The position numbers and the translations under genes were made by a program. DNA of 64,000 nucleotides from Pseudomonas sp. M30-35. GTDB lineage: Bacteria; Pseudomonadota; Gammaproteobacteria; Pseudomonadales; Pseudomonadaceae. This document shows positions 10,847-19,360 of the stretch, one piece after another. Each line of letters begins with the position of its first letter. Position 1 is the stretch's first letter. The notes beneath the pieces were generated by a model, which was not told the origin of the DNA, searched no databases, and worked only from the letters and a program-made list of their open reading frames with translations. Location: the NCBI RefSeq assembly GCF_002163625.1, contig NZ_CP020892.1, positions 4,278,001 through 4,342,000 on the forward strand, read 5' to 3'.

Positions 10847-12136
10847 TCACCCAGCCTTTAAGCAACGCTCCAACCCCGCCAGCAATCGTTGCAGCGCACC
10901 TTGATTAGCCCGCATCACTGACAAGCCAGAAGCACGCATTGCATCTGCCTGCTGCGGTGTTCGCCACAGCTGCGCAACCTGCTGCGCCAACTGATCCGCA
11001 TTACTCACTTCAAGCAAAGCGCCTGCCTCACGCAGTTGATTGGCAATCTCAAGAAAGTTGAATAAGTGCGGGCCACTCAGCACTGGCTTACTCAACGCTG
11101 CCGGCTCCAGCAAGTTATGCCCACCATTGGCAACCAAGCTACCGCCCACAAATGCGACATCGGCCAGCGCATACAAAAACAGCAACTCACCCATGGTGTC
11201 GCCCAGTAAAACCTGATGCTCAGCCGTGACCAACTCGTCCGTTGAGCGACGCTGAACCTGTAACCCGGCAGCTTTGATTTGTTCGAACACCGCATTAAAC
11301 CGCTCAGGGTGACGCGGCACCAAAATCAATAGTGCATCAGGCCACTGCTGCAATAGCCTGCGATGTGCAGTAATGATCTGCTCATCCTCGCCCTCATGCG
11401 TACTTGCGGCAATCCACAACGGACGTTCAAGCGCCGCCCACTCAGTACGCAGTGCATGCGCACGCTCAAGTAACGCCGGGTCGATAGTCAGGTCAAACTT
11501 GATCGACCCCGTCACTTCAACGCACGCCTCGCGCGCACCCAATGAGATAAAACGTGCAGCCTCAACCGGCGTTTGCGCGGCGATCAGACTCATCTGCGCC
11601 AGCATTGGCGCGGTCAACCTGGAAAATCTCGCGTACCCTCGCGCCGAACGCTCGGACAAGCGCGCGTTGGCCAACGCCACTGGAATACCGCGCTTGGCGC
11701 ACTGATTGATGTGGTTGGGCCACAATTCGGTTTCCATTATCACCGCAAGCCTGGGTTGAGCCCGATCCAGAAACCGCGCTGCCACCCAAGGCAAGTCGTA
11801 GCCCAAATAGCAATGTTGCACGCGGCCTTGGTATTCGGCGCCACCAAACATCGCCTGAATACGTTCCGAACCGGTTGGCGTCATGCAGGTGATGGTAATC
11901 GGCAGATCAGGATGACGCGTCATCAGTTCACGGATCATCGGCGCGGCGGCGATACTCTCTCCGACAGAAACCGCATGCACCCAAATTCCGCCCGGCTTGA
12001 GCGGCGGCAAATCAAACGAAAAGCGCTCGCCAATTCGCGAGGCATAAGCCGATGCCTTGCGTGCACGCAGGGCCAAACGTACAGCGACTAATGGCAGGCC
12101 TAGATGGAACAACAAGGTGTAAAGCAAACGGTTCAT
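10847..12136 (-). CDS. waaA: 3-deoxy-D-manno-octulosonic acid (Kdo) transferase WaaA
   Basis: Inner-membrane GT30 glycosyltransferase that adds Kdo to the lipid A precursor lipid IVA, the first step of LPS core assembly. 429 residues, normal for the family. It has an N-terminal hydrophobic anchor (MNRLLYTLLFHLGLPL), GGIWVHAVSVGE with the catalytic Glu, METELWPN, LANARLSERS and the C-terminal donor site FVGGSLVANGGHNLLEPAA. ATG 12136 matches the usual WaaA start; the ten-residue extension to 12166 is not used. It stands apart from the main LPS cluster, facing the tolC terminator. Confidence 0.96.
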   Translation of the reverse strand: MNRLLYTLLFHLGLPLVAVRLALRARKASAYASRIGERFSFDLPPLKPGGIWVHAVSVGESIAAAPMIRELMTRHPDLPITITCMTPTGSERIQAMFGGAEYQGRVQHCYLGYDLPWVAARFLDRAQPRLAVIMETELWPNHINQCAKRGIPVALANARLSERSARGYARFSRLTAPMLAQMSLIAAQTPVEAARFISLGAREACVEVTGSIKFDLTIDPALLERAHALRTEWAALERPLWIAASTHEGEDEQIITAHRRLLQQWPDALLILVPRHPERFNAVFEQIKAAGLQVQRRSTDELVTAEHQVLLGDTMGELLFLYALADVAFVGGSLVANGGHNLLEPAALSKPVLSGPHLFNFLEIANQLREAGALLEVSNADQLAQQVAQLWRTPQQADAMRASGLSVMRANQGALQRLLAGLERCLKAG

Positions 12137-12195
12137 TAGTGCTCGGCTTAATAAATAAGGGGCCAAATTTGGAAGTTGATCAGCTTATCAGAGGC

Positions 12196-13080
12196 TCAGC
12201 CAATTGCGCGCAAGTGCTCGGCAAAGCGATCCGCAAGCCAACGCGCCGCCGGCCCCAGCGTTTCATCCCGCCGCCAGACCAATTCAACCACCAGCGGTGG
12301 TGGCGTCCAGTCACTGCTCAATTCGACCAAGTGGTTGTGATACGTGGGGTACTGCACCACATGACGCGGCAACCACGCCCAGCCCAAGTTGCGTATCAAT
12401 AGCTCGGCCATGGCGTAAAAGCTGTCGGCGCGCCACACGGCCGGGCTGATCTGCTCACCGCCGGGGTAACGGCTGTCCTGTAGCGCCATCAATAGTTGCC
12501 GATGACGCGCCAGCTCACGTCGATCAACCCGCTTAAGCCCGGCAAGCGAATGCCCTGCACCGCAAACCGTAACCATCTCAACCGTGCCCAAGCGCTGGCG
12601 CTCAAGCGCGTCGGGCATTTGCTCATGGTGAAACAACAAACCTAGGTCTGCACGGCGTTCGAGTAGTTTTCGCGCGACTTCACCTTGCGCGCCGCTTGCC
12701 AGTTGAACTTCAATCAAGGGATACGCCTGCGAGAGCGCCTCCAGACTATCGAGCACCGGTTGATAGGGCATGGCCTCATCTTGCGCTAAGCGCAAGCACA
12801 ACTCCTCGCCCCGCACCAAGCCAAGTGCCCTGCCCTCCAAGCGCTGACATTGACGCAAAACCTCGCGAGCTTCTTCCAACAGCGCAGCCCCCTCTTTGGT
12901 CAGGCGCGGCTGGCGACCACTGCTGCGTTCAAACAGCAGTACACCAAGATCCGCCTCAAGCATCGCAATCGAACTGCTGACGGCGGACTGAACCCGGTTC
13001 ATTTGCCGCGCAACGGCCGAAAACGATTGCCCTTCAGCAACGCTGACAAATAAGCGAATTTGTTCAAGATTCCACTGCAC
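12196..13080 (-). CDS. LysR-family transcriptional regulator
   Basis: DNA-binding regulator of 294 residues. The N-terminal winged helix-turn-helix spans about residues 5-62 (SFSAVARQMNRVQSAVSSSI is the recognition segment), followed by the linker helix with LLEEAREVLRQ and a periplasmic-binding-like effector domain. The start is GTG 13080, preceded by GGAG with about nine bases of spacing. It is divergent from emrE with only 84 bases between the two starts, so emrE is the obvious candidate target, by the usual LysR arrangement. Effector unknown. Confidence 0.9.
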   Translation of the reverse strand: MQWNLEQIRLFVSVAEGQSFSAVARQMNRVQSAVSSSIAMLEADLGVLLFERSSGRQPRLTKEGAALLEEAREVLRQCQRLEGRALGLVRGEELCLRLAQDEAMPYQPVLDSLEALSQAYPLIEVQLASGAQGEVARKLLERRADLGLLFHHEQMPDALERQRLGTVEMVTVCGAGHSLAGLKRVDRRELARHRQLLMALQDSRYPGGEQISPAVWRADSFYAMAELLIRNLGWAWLPRHVVQYPTYHNHLVELSSDWTPPPLVVELVWRRDETLGPAARWLADRFAEHLRAIG

Positions 13081-13164
13081 AACCTATCTCCATTACAGGC
13101 AGGTAATCACTTTATCCCATCAGCCAAATAACTAGAATAGCCGGCTTGCACAGGAGACATGCAT

Positions 13165-13497
13165 ATGAGCGGATACCTTTACTTAGCAATTGCAGTGACA
13201 GCTGAAGTCATCGCGACCACATCGATGAAAGCCATCAGCGGCCTGAGCAAACCACTGCCGCTAATTCTGGTAATTGTCGGTTACGCGATTTCCTTCTGGA
13301 TGCTCAGCTTGGTCGTCAAAACCATCCCCGTGGGTGTCGCCTATGCTGTTTGGGCGGGGCTGGGTATTGTTCTGGTGAGTATTGCCGCGACCTTTATTTA
13401 TCAGCAGCGACTCGACCTGCCTGCCATGCTCGGCATGGGACTGATTGTCGCGGGGGTCATGGTTATTCAACTGTTCTCCCAAACCACCGGCCACTGA
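13165..13497 (+). CDS. emrE: Small multidrug resistance transporter EmrE
   Basis: Four-helix proton-coupled exporter of cationic drugs and quaternary ammonium compounds; works as an antiparallel dimer. Exactly 110 residues, as in the family. Glu14 in MSGYLYLAIAVTAE is the essential proton/drug-binding residue. Other signatures are VAYAVWAGLGIVLVS and the C-terminal VAGVMVIQLFS. I choose ATG 13165 over 13159 because AGGAG lies eight bases before the former and only two before the latter. A LysR gene is divergent immediately upstream. Confidence 0.95.
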   Translation: MSGYLYLAIAVTAEVIATTSMKAISGLSKPLPLILVIVGYAISFWMLSLVVKTIPVGVAYAVWAGLGIVLVSIAATFIYQQRLDLPAMLGMGLIVAGVMVIQLFSQTTGH

Positions 13498-13615
13498 TCG
13501 TGACATTCAACTGCGCCGAGAGCCTTGGCCGTCTACAGGTTTTCGGCATCACATGGCGAGCCGAGTCCAGCAAGCAGGTTATACTGGGCGTCTGATATTT
13601 TGATGAGACGCGAGT

Positions 13616-14788
13616 ATGCCCAGCACTCTAAGCACAGACGTTCTAATCATCGGCGGCGGTATCGCTGGCCTGTGGCTGAATGCACGTCTGCGCAAAGAAG
13701 GTTTCGCCACCATTCTGGTTGAAAGCCACACATTAGGTGGCGGCCAGAGCGTTAAATCACAGGGAATCATCCATGGCGGCGCCAAGTATGCGCTGCATGG
13801 TGCGCTCACCGGTGCTTCCGAGGCGATTGCCGATATGCCAAGACGCTGGCGCGAGGCGTTGGCGGGCACCGGCGAACTCGATCTCAGCGGTGTGCGCTTA
13901 CTTTCCGATGCCCATTATTTGTGGTCGCCCGGCACAATCGCCGGCAACCTCACCAGCTTTTTTGCCAGTAAGGCTGTGCGCGGGCGCGTCGATCAAGTTA
14001 AAGGCGATCAACTGCCACCCGCACTGCAGCACGCCAAATTCAAAGGCAAAGTTTACCGCCTCGCAGAGCTGGTGCTGGATGTGCCCAGCCTGATCAACCG
14101 CCTTGCCGAATTGTCTGGCGATAGCTTATTTGCAGGACAGACCATCGAGCCGTTATTGGAGTCTGACAAATTAGTCGGCCTGCGCGTCGATGGCTGTGAG
14201 ATTCGCGCACAACGAATCGTCCTCAGCGCGGGTGACGGTAATGCTGAACTGCTCAAGACCCTGAACATCAGTCAGCCTACTCAACAACTGCGTCCGCTGC
14301 ATATGATTTTAGTCAAAGGTCCGACCCTGAAGCCGCTGTACGCTCATTGCCTCGGCGGCGGTCCGAAACCTCGGGTTACGGTCACCACTCACCCGGCAGC
14401 TGACGGTCAGTGGGTTTGGTACTTGGGCGGTGATATTGCAGAAGCTGAAGGTGTCGCCCGCGACCCGGATTCACAGATCAAAGTCGCGCAAAAAGAACTG
14501 GGTGACCTGCTGCCTTGGATCGATCTATCCAGTGCGCAATGGGCAACCCTGCGCGTTGACCGCGCAGAACCAGCGCAATCTGGCCTGACACGCCCAGACA
14601 ATGCATTTCTCGCTGAATCAGATAACTTGCTTATTGGTTGGCCGACAAAGCTGGCGCTTGCCCCCGACTTTTCCGACCGGGTGCTGGCTAGCTTCAAACG
14701 CGATGGCGTCGAGCCCAGCGCAGCCTCGACCCTGCCTGATTTACCACGGCCAGCAATAGCCCAACCAGTATGGGAGAGCTTGTTTTGA
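13616..14788 (+). CDS. FAD-dependent oxidoreductase (DAO family), substrate unknown
   Basis: 390-residue flavoprotein of the D-amino-acid oxidase fold. The N-terminal IIGGGIAGLWL at 11-21 is the Rossmann GxGxxG that binds the FAD ADP moiety, followed by the acidic strand end VES. The segment QSVKSQGIIHGGAKYAL resembles the flavin-contact helix of glycerol-3-phosphate/2-hydroxyglutarate-type oxidases. The substrate cannot be told. Its stop overlaps the start of the next gene (TTGA), so the two are translated together. Homologues stand at the same place in other Pseudomonas (PA4991 in PAO1, from memory). Confidence 0.82.
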   Translation: MPSTLSTDVLIIGGGIAGLWLNARLRKEGFATILVESHTLGGGQSVKSQGIIHGGAKYALHGALTGASEAIADMPRRWREALAGTGELDLSGVRLLSDAHYLWSPGTIAGNLTSFFASKAVRGRVDQVKGDQLPPALQHAKFKGKVYRLAELVLDVPSLINRLAELSGDSLFAGQTIEPLLESDKLVGLRVDGCEIRAQRIVLSAGDGNAELLKTLNISQPTQQLRPLHMILVKGPTLKPLYAHCLGGGPKPRVTVTTHPAADGQWVWYLGGDIAEAEGVARDPDSQIKVAQKELGDLLPWIDLSSAQWATLRVDRAEPAQSGLTRPDNAFLAESDNLLIGWPTKLALAPDFSDRVLASFKRDGVEPSAASTLPDLPRPAIAQPVWESLF

Positions 14789-15597
14789 CTCAGACCCTGC
14801 ATGGCCTGCACCGCCCGCTTGGTTCAACCGGATTATCGGTCTCGCCGCTGGGGCTGGGCACCGTCAAGATTGGTCGCGACCAGGGGGTTAAATATCCCAA
14901 TGGTTTCACCATTCCCGATGATGCCAGTGTGCGCAACCTGCTCGCCCTTAGCCAAAATTTAGGTATCAACCTGATCGACACTGCCCCTGCTTATGGCACG
15001 AGTGAAACGCGCTTAGGGCCTCTATTGCGCGGCCAGCGCCAAGACTGGGTGATTGTCAGCAAGGTCGGCGAAGAGTTTGAAAACGGCTTGTCGTATTTTG
15101 ATTTCAGCCCAGCGCACACAAGACTCTCCGTCGAACGTAGCCTAAAACGCTTGGAAACCGACTACATTGATATGTTGCTGGTACATTCCGATGGCAACGA
15201 TGCCTCGATACTTCGTGACAGCGGTATTTACCAGACGTTGTCCGAGTTGAAGCGCGAAGGCAAAATCCGTAGTTTCGGCCTGTCCGGGAAAACCGTTGAA
15301 GGTGGTTTGCTAGCGCTGGCTGATGGCGATTGTGCGATGGTGACCTACAACCTGAATCAACAAGATGAATTGCCGGTATTGGATTATGCACAGGCGCACA
15401 ACAAAGGCATTTTGATTAAAAAGGCCTTGGCCAGCGGTCACGCATGCTTAGCACCTGGCGAGGATCCGATCCGCGCCAGTTTCGAATTGATATTTGCCCA
15501 TCGGGCCGTTTCAAGTGCAATTATTGGCACCATTAATCCGCAACATTTAACCGCTAACGTTGCAAGCGCAGCGGCCGTGATTCAAGACATCGCCTGA
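14785..15597 (+). CDS. Aldo/keto reductase family protein
   Basis: NADPH-type oxidoreductase of the AKR superfamily, 270 residues, TIM-barrel. The catalytic tetrad is visible: Asp in LIDTAPAYG, Tyr in the same block, Lys in VIVSKVG and His in LLVHSDG. C-terminal SSAIIGTINPQHL is the cofactor-binding end of the barrel. I favour TTG 14785, which overlaps the preceding stop as TTGA and has GGGAGAG six bases upstream; ATG 14770 would lengthen it by five residues but lacks a ribosome site. Coupling with the FAD enzyme suggests a shared, unidentified pathway. Confidence 0.83.
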   Translation: MTQTLHGLHRPLGSTGLSVSPLGLGTVKIGRDQGVKYPNGFTIPDDASVRNLLALSQNLGINLIDTAPAYGTSETRLGPLLRGQRQDWVIVSKVGEEFENGLSYFDFSPAHTRLSVERSLKRLETDYIDMLLVHSDGNDASILRDSGIYQTLSELKREGKIRSFGLSGKTVEGGLLALADGDCAMVTYNLNQQDELPVLDYAQAHNKGILIKKALASGHACLAPGEDPIRASFELIFAHRAVSSAIIGTINPQHLTANVASAAAVIQDIA

Positions 15598-15709
15598 AAC
15601 ATTTTCTGTCCAGCCCATCGCCTTAGTGACAGTGAAACTGTGGCAGGCTCTAGAGTCAAAAGCCGTCACCCACCGCATTGGCTAAATGGCTAATCGCAGA
15701 GGAGTTCAG

Positions 15710-16666
15710 ATGTCGCGCACCTTAATCAGCAAAGATCCTGGCAACTTTAAAACCTTGCCATTGCGTGTCGAGGCCACCCCCGATGGCCTGACTTACCAAG
15801 GTTACGGCTGGCCACTCAATTTCGATGAAATGCTTAAGCGCCGAAAAAAGGTAGACATTACCGACCCGCAACGGTTTTCAGTTGAGCTGGCAAATCTTGG
15901 TGTTTCAGTTCGCCTGACACTGAAATGGCAAGGCCGCGAATATTGGGTACTGGTCCGCCAACGCCGGCTTGATCGCGGTGATGTGGTGCTCAAGTTAATA
16001 TCGGGCTATGTACCCGCCCACGAACTCAACTTACCCTTGCTCACTGCAATTCAAGAAGTCGCTGAAGAGTGCTTACTGGAAACCCCAGAGGGCTGGCTGA
16101 GTGGCCGATTCGGTGATACTTGGCTGCCGGCGCCGTATCAAGGCTCGCTGCATTATCGCGAGGCGGTCAACTTTCGCTTAAGCCCGCTCTCAGGAGCCGC
16201 ACGCCCGGTTCAATGTGGCAATCTGACCTTACTTGAGCGTCCACGCGCCTATGTACATTTGCCGACCGCTTCGTTGCAGCTGGTTTATGATCTGTGCTTG
16301 GAGCTGCCGAAAGAAGCCAAGCAGTTGAGCCTGTTCCACGTTGACGAGTGCCTTGAAGACGGCAAGCTCGTTGCACGCTTGCAACGCACTCGCCCCGATC
16401 TGTTTTTGCTGCCACTGGAGCAAGGTCGCCCCACCGGCGAACTGTTCACTTTGCACAAAGGCGCGCTGAAGGTAGCGAGCACCCGGGGCGTTTGGTTGGC
16501 AGAAAGCTTTGCACCTCAAGATGGCTGGGTGGTTCGAGATTCGCACATCCGCTGGAAAGACTGGGTACAACAACAAGACCTTCAAACACCCGCCAAAACC
16601 AAACAAACGCCTAAAACTGCTGCGCCTAACCCACCGCCACAGCTCAAAGCGGCTGGTCATGCATAA
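15710..16666 (+). CDS. Conserved Pseudomonas protein with Nudix-like stretch, function unknown
   Basis: 318-residue soluble protein without signal peptide or membrane helix. ATG 15710 has AGAGGAG five bases upstream. Homologues are conserved at this place in Pseudomonas (PA4993 in PAO1) and I recall some being labelled metal ABC transporter ATPase, but I see no Walker A, Walker B or ABC signature. Residues 99-122 resemble a Nudix box: Gly99, five residues, Glu105, nine residues, then QEVAEECL. The spacing is two residues too long and the Arg and final Gly are replaced, so catalysis by the normal mechanism is doubtful. The C-terminal 25 residues are a Lys/Pro/Thr-rich tail. Confidence 0.75.
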   Translation: MSRTLISKDPGNFKTLPLRVEATPDGLTYQGYGWPLNFDEMLKRRKKVDITDPQRFSVELANLGVSVRLTLKWQGREYWVLVRQRRLDRGDVVLKLISGYVPAHELNLPLLTAIQEVAEECLLETPEGWLSGRFGDTWLPAPYQGSLHYREAVNFRLSPLSGAARPVQCGNLTLLERPRAYVHLPTASLQLVYDLCLELPKEAKQLSLFHVDECLEDGKLVARLQRTRPDLFLLPLEQGRPTGELFTLHKGALKVASTRGVWLAESFAPQDGWVVRDSHIRWKDWVQQQDLQTPAKTKQTPKTAAPNPPPQLKAAGHA

Positions 16667-16714
16667 GGCCACACACCTGGATTCAAGGTTCAACGCAACG
16701 GAGTAACCAGCCGA

Positions 16715-17920
16715 CTACTTCAATTCGGACGATGTCTTACCGAGTAGACGTCGGGCAATAATCAATAACTGGATTTGCTGGGTGCCTTCAAAAATATCTA
16801 GAATTTTTGAGTCGCGCGCCCACTTTTCCAGTAACTCATCCTCGCCATATCCCAGCGCCCCGACTAACTCGACACACTTCAACGTCAGTTGATTGGCCAC
16901 ACGCCCAGCTTTAGCTTTCGCAATAGACGCCTCTTTCGAGTTAGGCATACGATTGTCTGCCATCCATGCGGCTTTAAGGGTCAACAAGCGTGCCGCCTGC
17001 CAGTCAGCTTCCAGCTGATACAACGTAGCTTGAGCGTGACTGACATTAAACAGCGTCGTAGCGTAATCAAACGTGAGTTTTTTCTTGAGCAACTCGCGAG
17101 TGCGGTCAAGCGAAGCTTTGGCCACGCCAATCGCCATACCCGCCACTAACGGCCGGGTGTTATCAAAAGTTTCCATCACCCCGGCAAAGCCTTTTTCGAC
17201 ATTGATTTCCGCAGGGCCCAGCATGTTGCGAGCAGGTACCCGACAATCCGTAAAGCTGATGGAGGCGGTGTCCGAAGCTTTAATCCCGAGTTTTTTCTCT
17301 AACCGCGTCACGCTCATACCCGGCGTGCCATGCTCAACCACAAAAGACTTGATAGCCGCACGTCCCAGCGCTTTATCCAACGTAGCCCAAACCACTACCG
17401 CATCGGCGCGCTCACCGGAGGTCACGAAGATCTTTTCGCCATTGATGATGTAGTCGTCACCGTCCTGGGTTGCTGTCGTGCGGATGGCCGCGGAGTCAGA
17501 ACCACAACCCGGCTCAGTGATTGCCATTGCCGCCCAGATCCCCTTGAAACGCTGCAGTTGATCCGCATCAGCCACCGCAGCAATTGCAGCATTACCCAAG
17601 CCCTGTCGCGGCATCGCCAACAGTAACCCTACATCGCCCCAGCACAGCTCCATAATGCCCAACAAGGCCGCCATATTGCCGCCGTTCTTGATGCCCTGAT
17701 CGTGTTCAACGTCGCCACGTTTACTTGCCGATGTCGCACCAATTGCCTCAGGTGAGCTGGCATTCATACCGTCAAGCAACGTCGCCAGAAGCTCCAGCTC
17801 ACGCGGATAACTATGCTCGGCCTTATCGTACTTGCGCGAAATAGGTCGGTAATAATGCTCTGCCACTTGATGAGCATGGTTCACCAGGCCTTTGAATTTC
17901 TTTGGTATATCAAGATTCAT
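16715..17920 (-). CDS. Acyl-CoA dehydrogenase, catalytic-type subunit
   Basis: FAD enzyme of the acyl-CoA dehydrogenase family, 401 residues, introducing an alpha-beta double bond into an acyl-CoA. AITEPGCGSD is the flavin/substrate signature, ALGYGEDELLEKWARDSKILDIFEGTQQIQ is close to signature 2, and Glu378 in IFEGT aligns with the catalytic base of medium-chain type enzymes. ATG 17920 has GAGGA upstream. It follows the next entry by 36 bases on the same strand. That pairing, with one partner lacking the base, suggests a heteromeric enzyme. Substrate unknown. Confidence 0.87.
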   Translation of the reverse strand: MNLDIPKKFKGLVNHAHQVAEHYYRPISRKYDKAEHSYPRELELLATLLDGMNASSPEAIGATSASKRGDVEHDQGIKNGGNMAALLGIMELCWGDVGLLLAMPRQGLGNAAIAAVADADQLQRFKGIWAAMAITEPGCGSDSAAIRTTATQDGDDYIINGEKIFVTSGERADAVVVWATLDKALGRAAIKSFVVEHGTPGMSVTRLEKKLGIKASDTASISFTDCRVPARNMLGPAEINVEKGFAGVMETFDNTRPLVAGMAIGVAKASLDRTRELLKKKLTFDYATTLFNVSHAQATLYQLEADWQAARLLTLKAAWMADNRMPNSKEASIAKAKAGRVANQLTLKCVELVGALGYGEDELLEKWARDSKILDIFEGTQQIQLLIIARRLLGKTSSELK

Positions 17921-17956
17921 CTTTATTCCTCAAGGCAAATGCCGGAGATAGACGGG

Positions 17957-19240
17957 CTACAACTGAAGCCCGCCTTTCATTAGCGCAACAGCGCGAATGT
18001 CTCGGTACCAGCGCTCCGCCGGATGATCTTTAGTGAATCCATGCCCGCCCAGTAACTGCACCGCGTCGGTTGCAATTTTCATCGCCTTCTCGGCGCAGAG
18101 TAGATGGGTCAGGTAGCTCATCTGCTGAAACGGTTTGCCGCGCTCGGCTAATGAGCAGGCGTTCCGAACCATCAGGCGCATGGCGTCGATCTCGACTGCC
18201 ATGTCGGCGATCATGAATGCCACCCCTTGTCGGTGGCTGATCGGCTCCGCAAAGGCTATGCGCTCGTTGCAGTAGGTAATCACGTAATCCAGGGCCGACT
18301 GGGCTGTTCCCACCGCCAAGGCACACCAGGCCAGCTCGGCATAATTGAGAAAGCTGTGGAAATTGAAATCATCGGCACTTAAGCGCGCCTCAAGCGGTAC
18401 TTTTACCGCGCTCAATTGCAGTCGGCATGTACCCGTTGCTTTAAGCCCCATTGCAGGCTCAACTTTGCGCTGCACGCCTTTACTGCCCGCATCGACAATA
18501 AACAGCGCAGGCCCTCGTGCAGTCTGTGCGGCAATAATCAAATGACTGGCATCAAGGCCTCTTACGACCAGGCACTTTCCACCATGAAGAACATAGTGCT
18601 TGCCTCTGCGCTTGGCCCGAGTTGTCAGTTTAAGCGGGTCGAATAACCCATGCGGTTCATTGACGGCAATCGCCATTTGTGGCGCGTCATTTTCTTTGAG
18701 GAACTGCGGTAACCAGTGCGCCTTTTGGCTAGCTGAACCCCAACGCCGGATACAGTTAGCGCTGGATAATGGCACTAACATGCTCGCTGCGAGAGATAAA
18801 TCGCCCTTTGCAAGCGACTCCGCCATTAAGGCATTGGTTAGGGTCGTGCAGTCTCCAGCCAAGCCGCCGTGGAGTTCACTCACCGCATAATGAACCAGGC
18901 CCAGCTCATGCATTTTCTTGAGCAACGGCGCTGAGACTGTTGCCTGCTCATCAGCAGAGTATGCTTCTGCCCGCAAAACTTCGCTGGCGAAGCCTTCAAG
19001 CATCTCAATCAGCATTTTCTGCTCATCAGACAAAGTCAGATCAAACAGCGCGCCCGAATCCTCCAGCGCCAGTGGCGCTTGCGCGTTGGTTGAGCGCCGC
19101 GCAGCAAGTTTAAAACCTGTTTTCGCGCCGTTATAAACCAACGTCTCGAAGGGTTTACGTAGTTTTAGGTAATCAGGCCAATCTGCTTGAGCAAAGCGAT
19201 TAAGCAAGGCCAAGGCATGACCGCTAACATCGGAGGACAT
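17957..19240 (-). CDS. Acyl-CoA dehydrogenase-like protein lacking the catalytic Glu
   Basis: 427-residue member of the acyl-CoA dehydrogenase family. The C-terminal segment QLLGGHGFTKDHPAERWYRDIRA is preserved, so the fold is clear. The protein ends six residues after it should reach the catalytic E-G-T: the aligned position is Lys422 in MKGGLQL. The middle signature AITEPG is replaced by IAVNEPHG. It is therefore probably not a competent dehydrogenase alone. ATG 19240 follows AAGGAG with nine bases of spacing. It is the first gene of a pair with the normal enzyme downstream. The homologue in PAO1 would be PA4995. Confidence 0.82.
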   Translation of the reverse strand: MSSDVSGHALALLNRFAQADWPDYLKLRKPFETLVYNGAKTGFKLAARRSTNAQAPLALEDSGALFDLTLSDEQKMLIEMLEGFASEVLRAEAYSADEQATVSAPLLKKMHELGLVHYAVSELHGGLAGDCTTLTNALMAESLAKGDLSLAASMLVPLSSANCIRRWGSASQKAHWLPQFLKENDAPQMAIAVNEPHGLFDPLKLTTRAKRRGKHYVLHGGKCLVVRGLDASHLIIAAQTARGPALFIVDAGSKGVQRKVEPAMGLKATGTCRLQLSAVKVPLEARLSADDFNFHSFLNYAELAWCALAVGTAQSALDYVITYCNERIAFAEPISHRQGVAFMIADMAVEIDAMRLMVRNACSLAERGKPFQQMSYLTHLLCAEKAMKIATDAVQLLGGHGFTKDHPAERWYRDIRAVALMKGGLQL

Positions 19241-19360
19241 GGCATCTCGCTCCTTGAGCGATGAAAGATGCCAAAGATCATGCGGTCATGCCTGCAACCA
19301 GACCATGACCGCACCGCCGCTAGCCAGTGGCAATAAAGCCAGTGGCTAGCACAAGGGACA

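Noticed and set aside
15710..16666. Metal ABC transporter ATPase label for the PA4993-like protein
   Set aside because: No Walker A, signature or Walker B motif can be seen.
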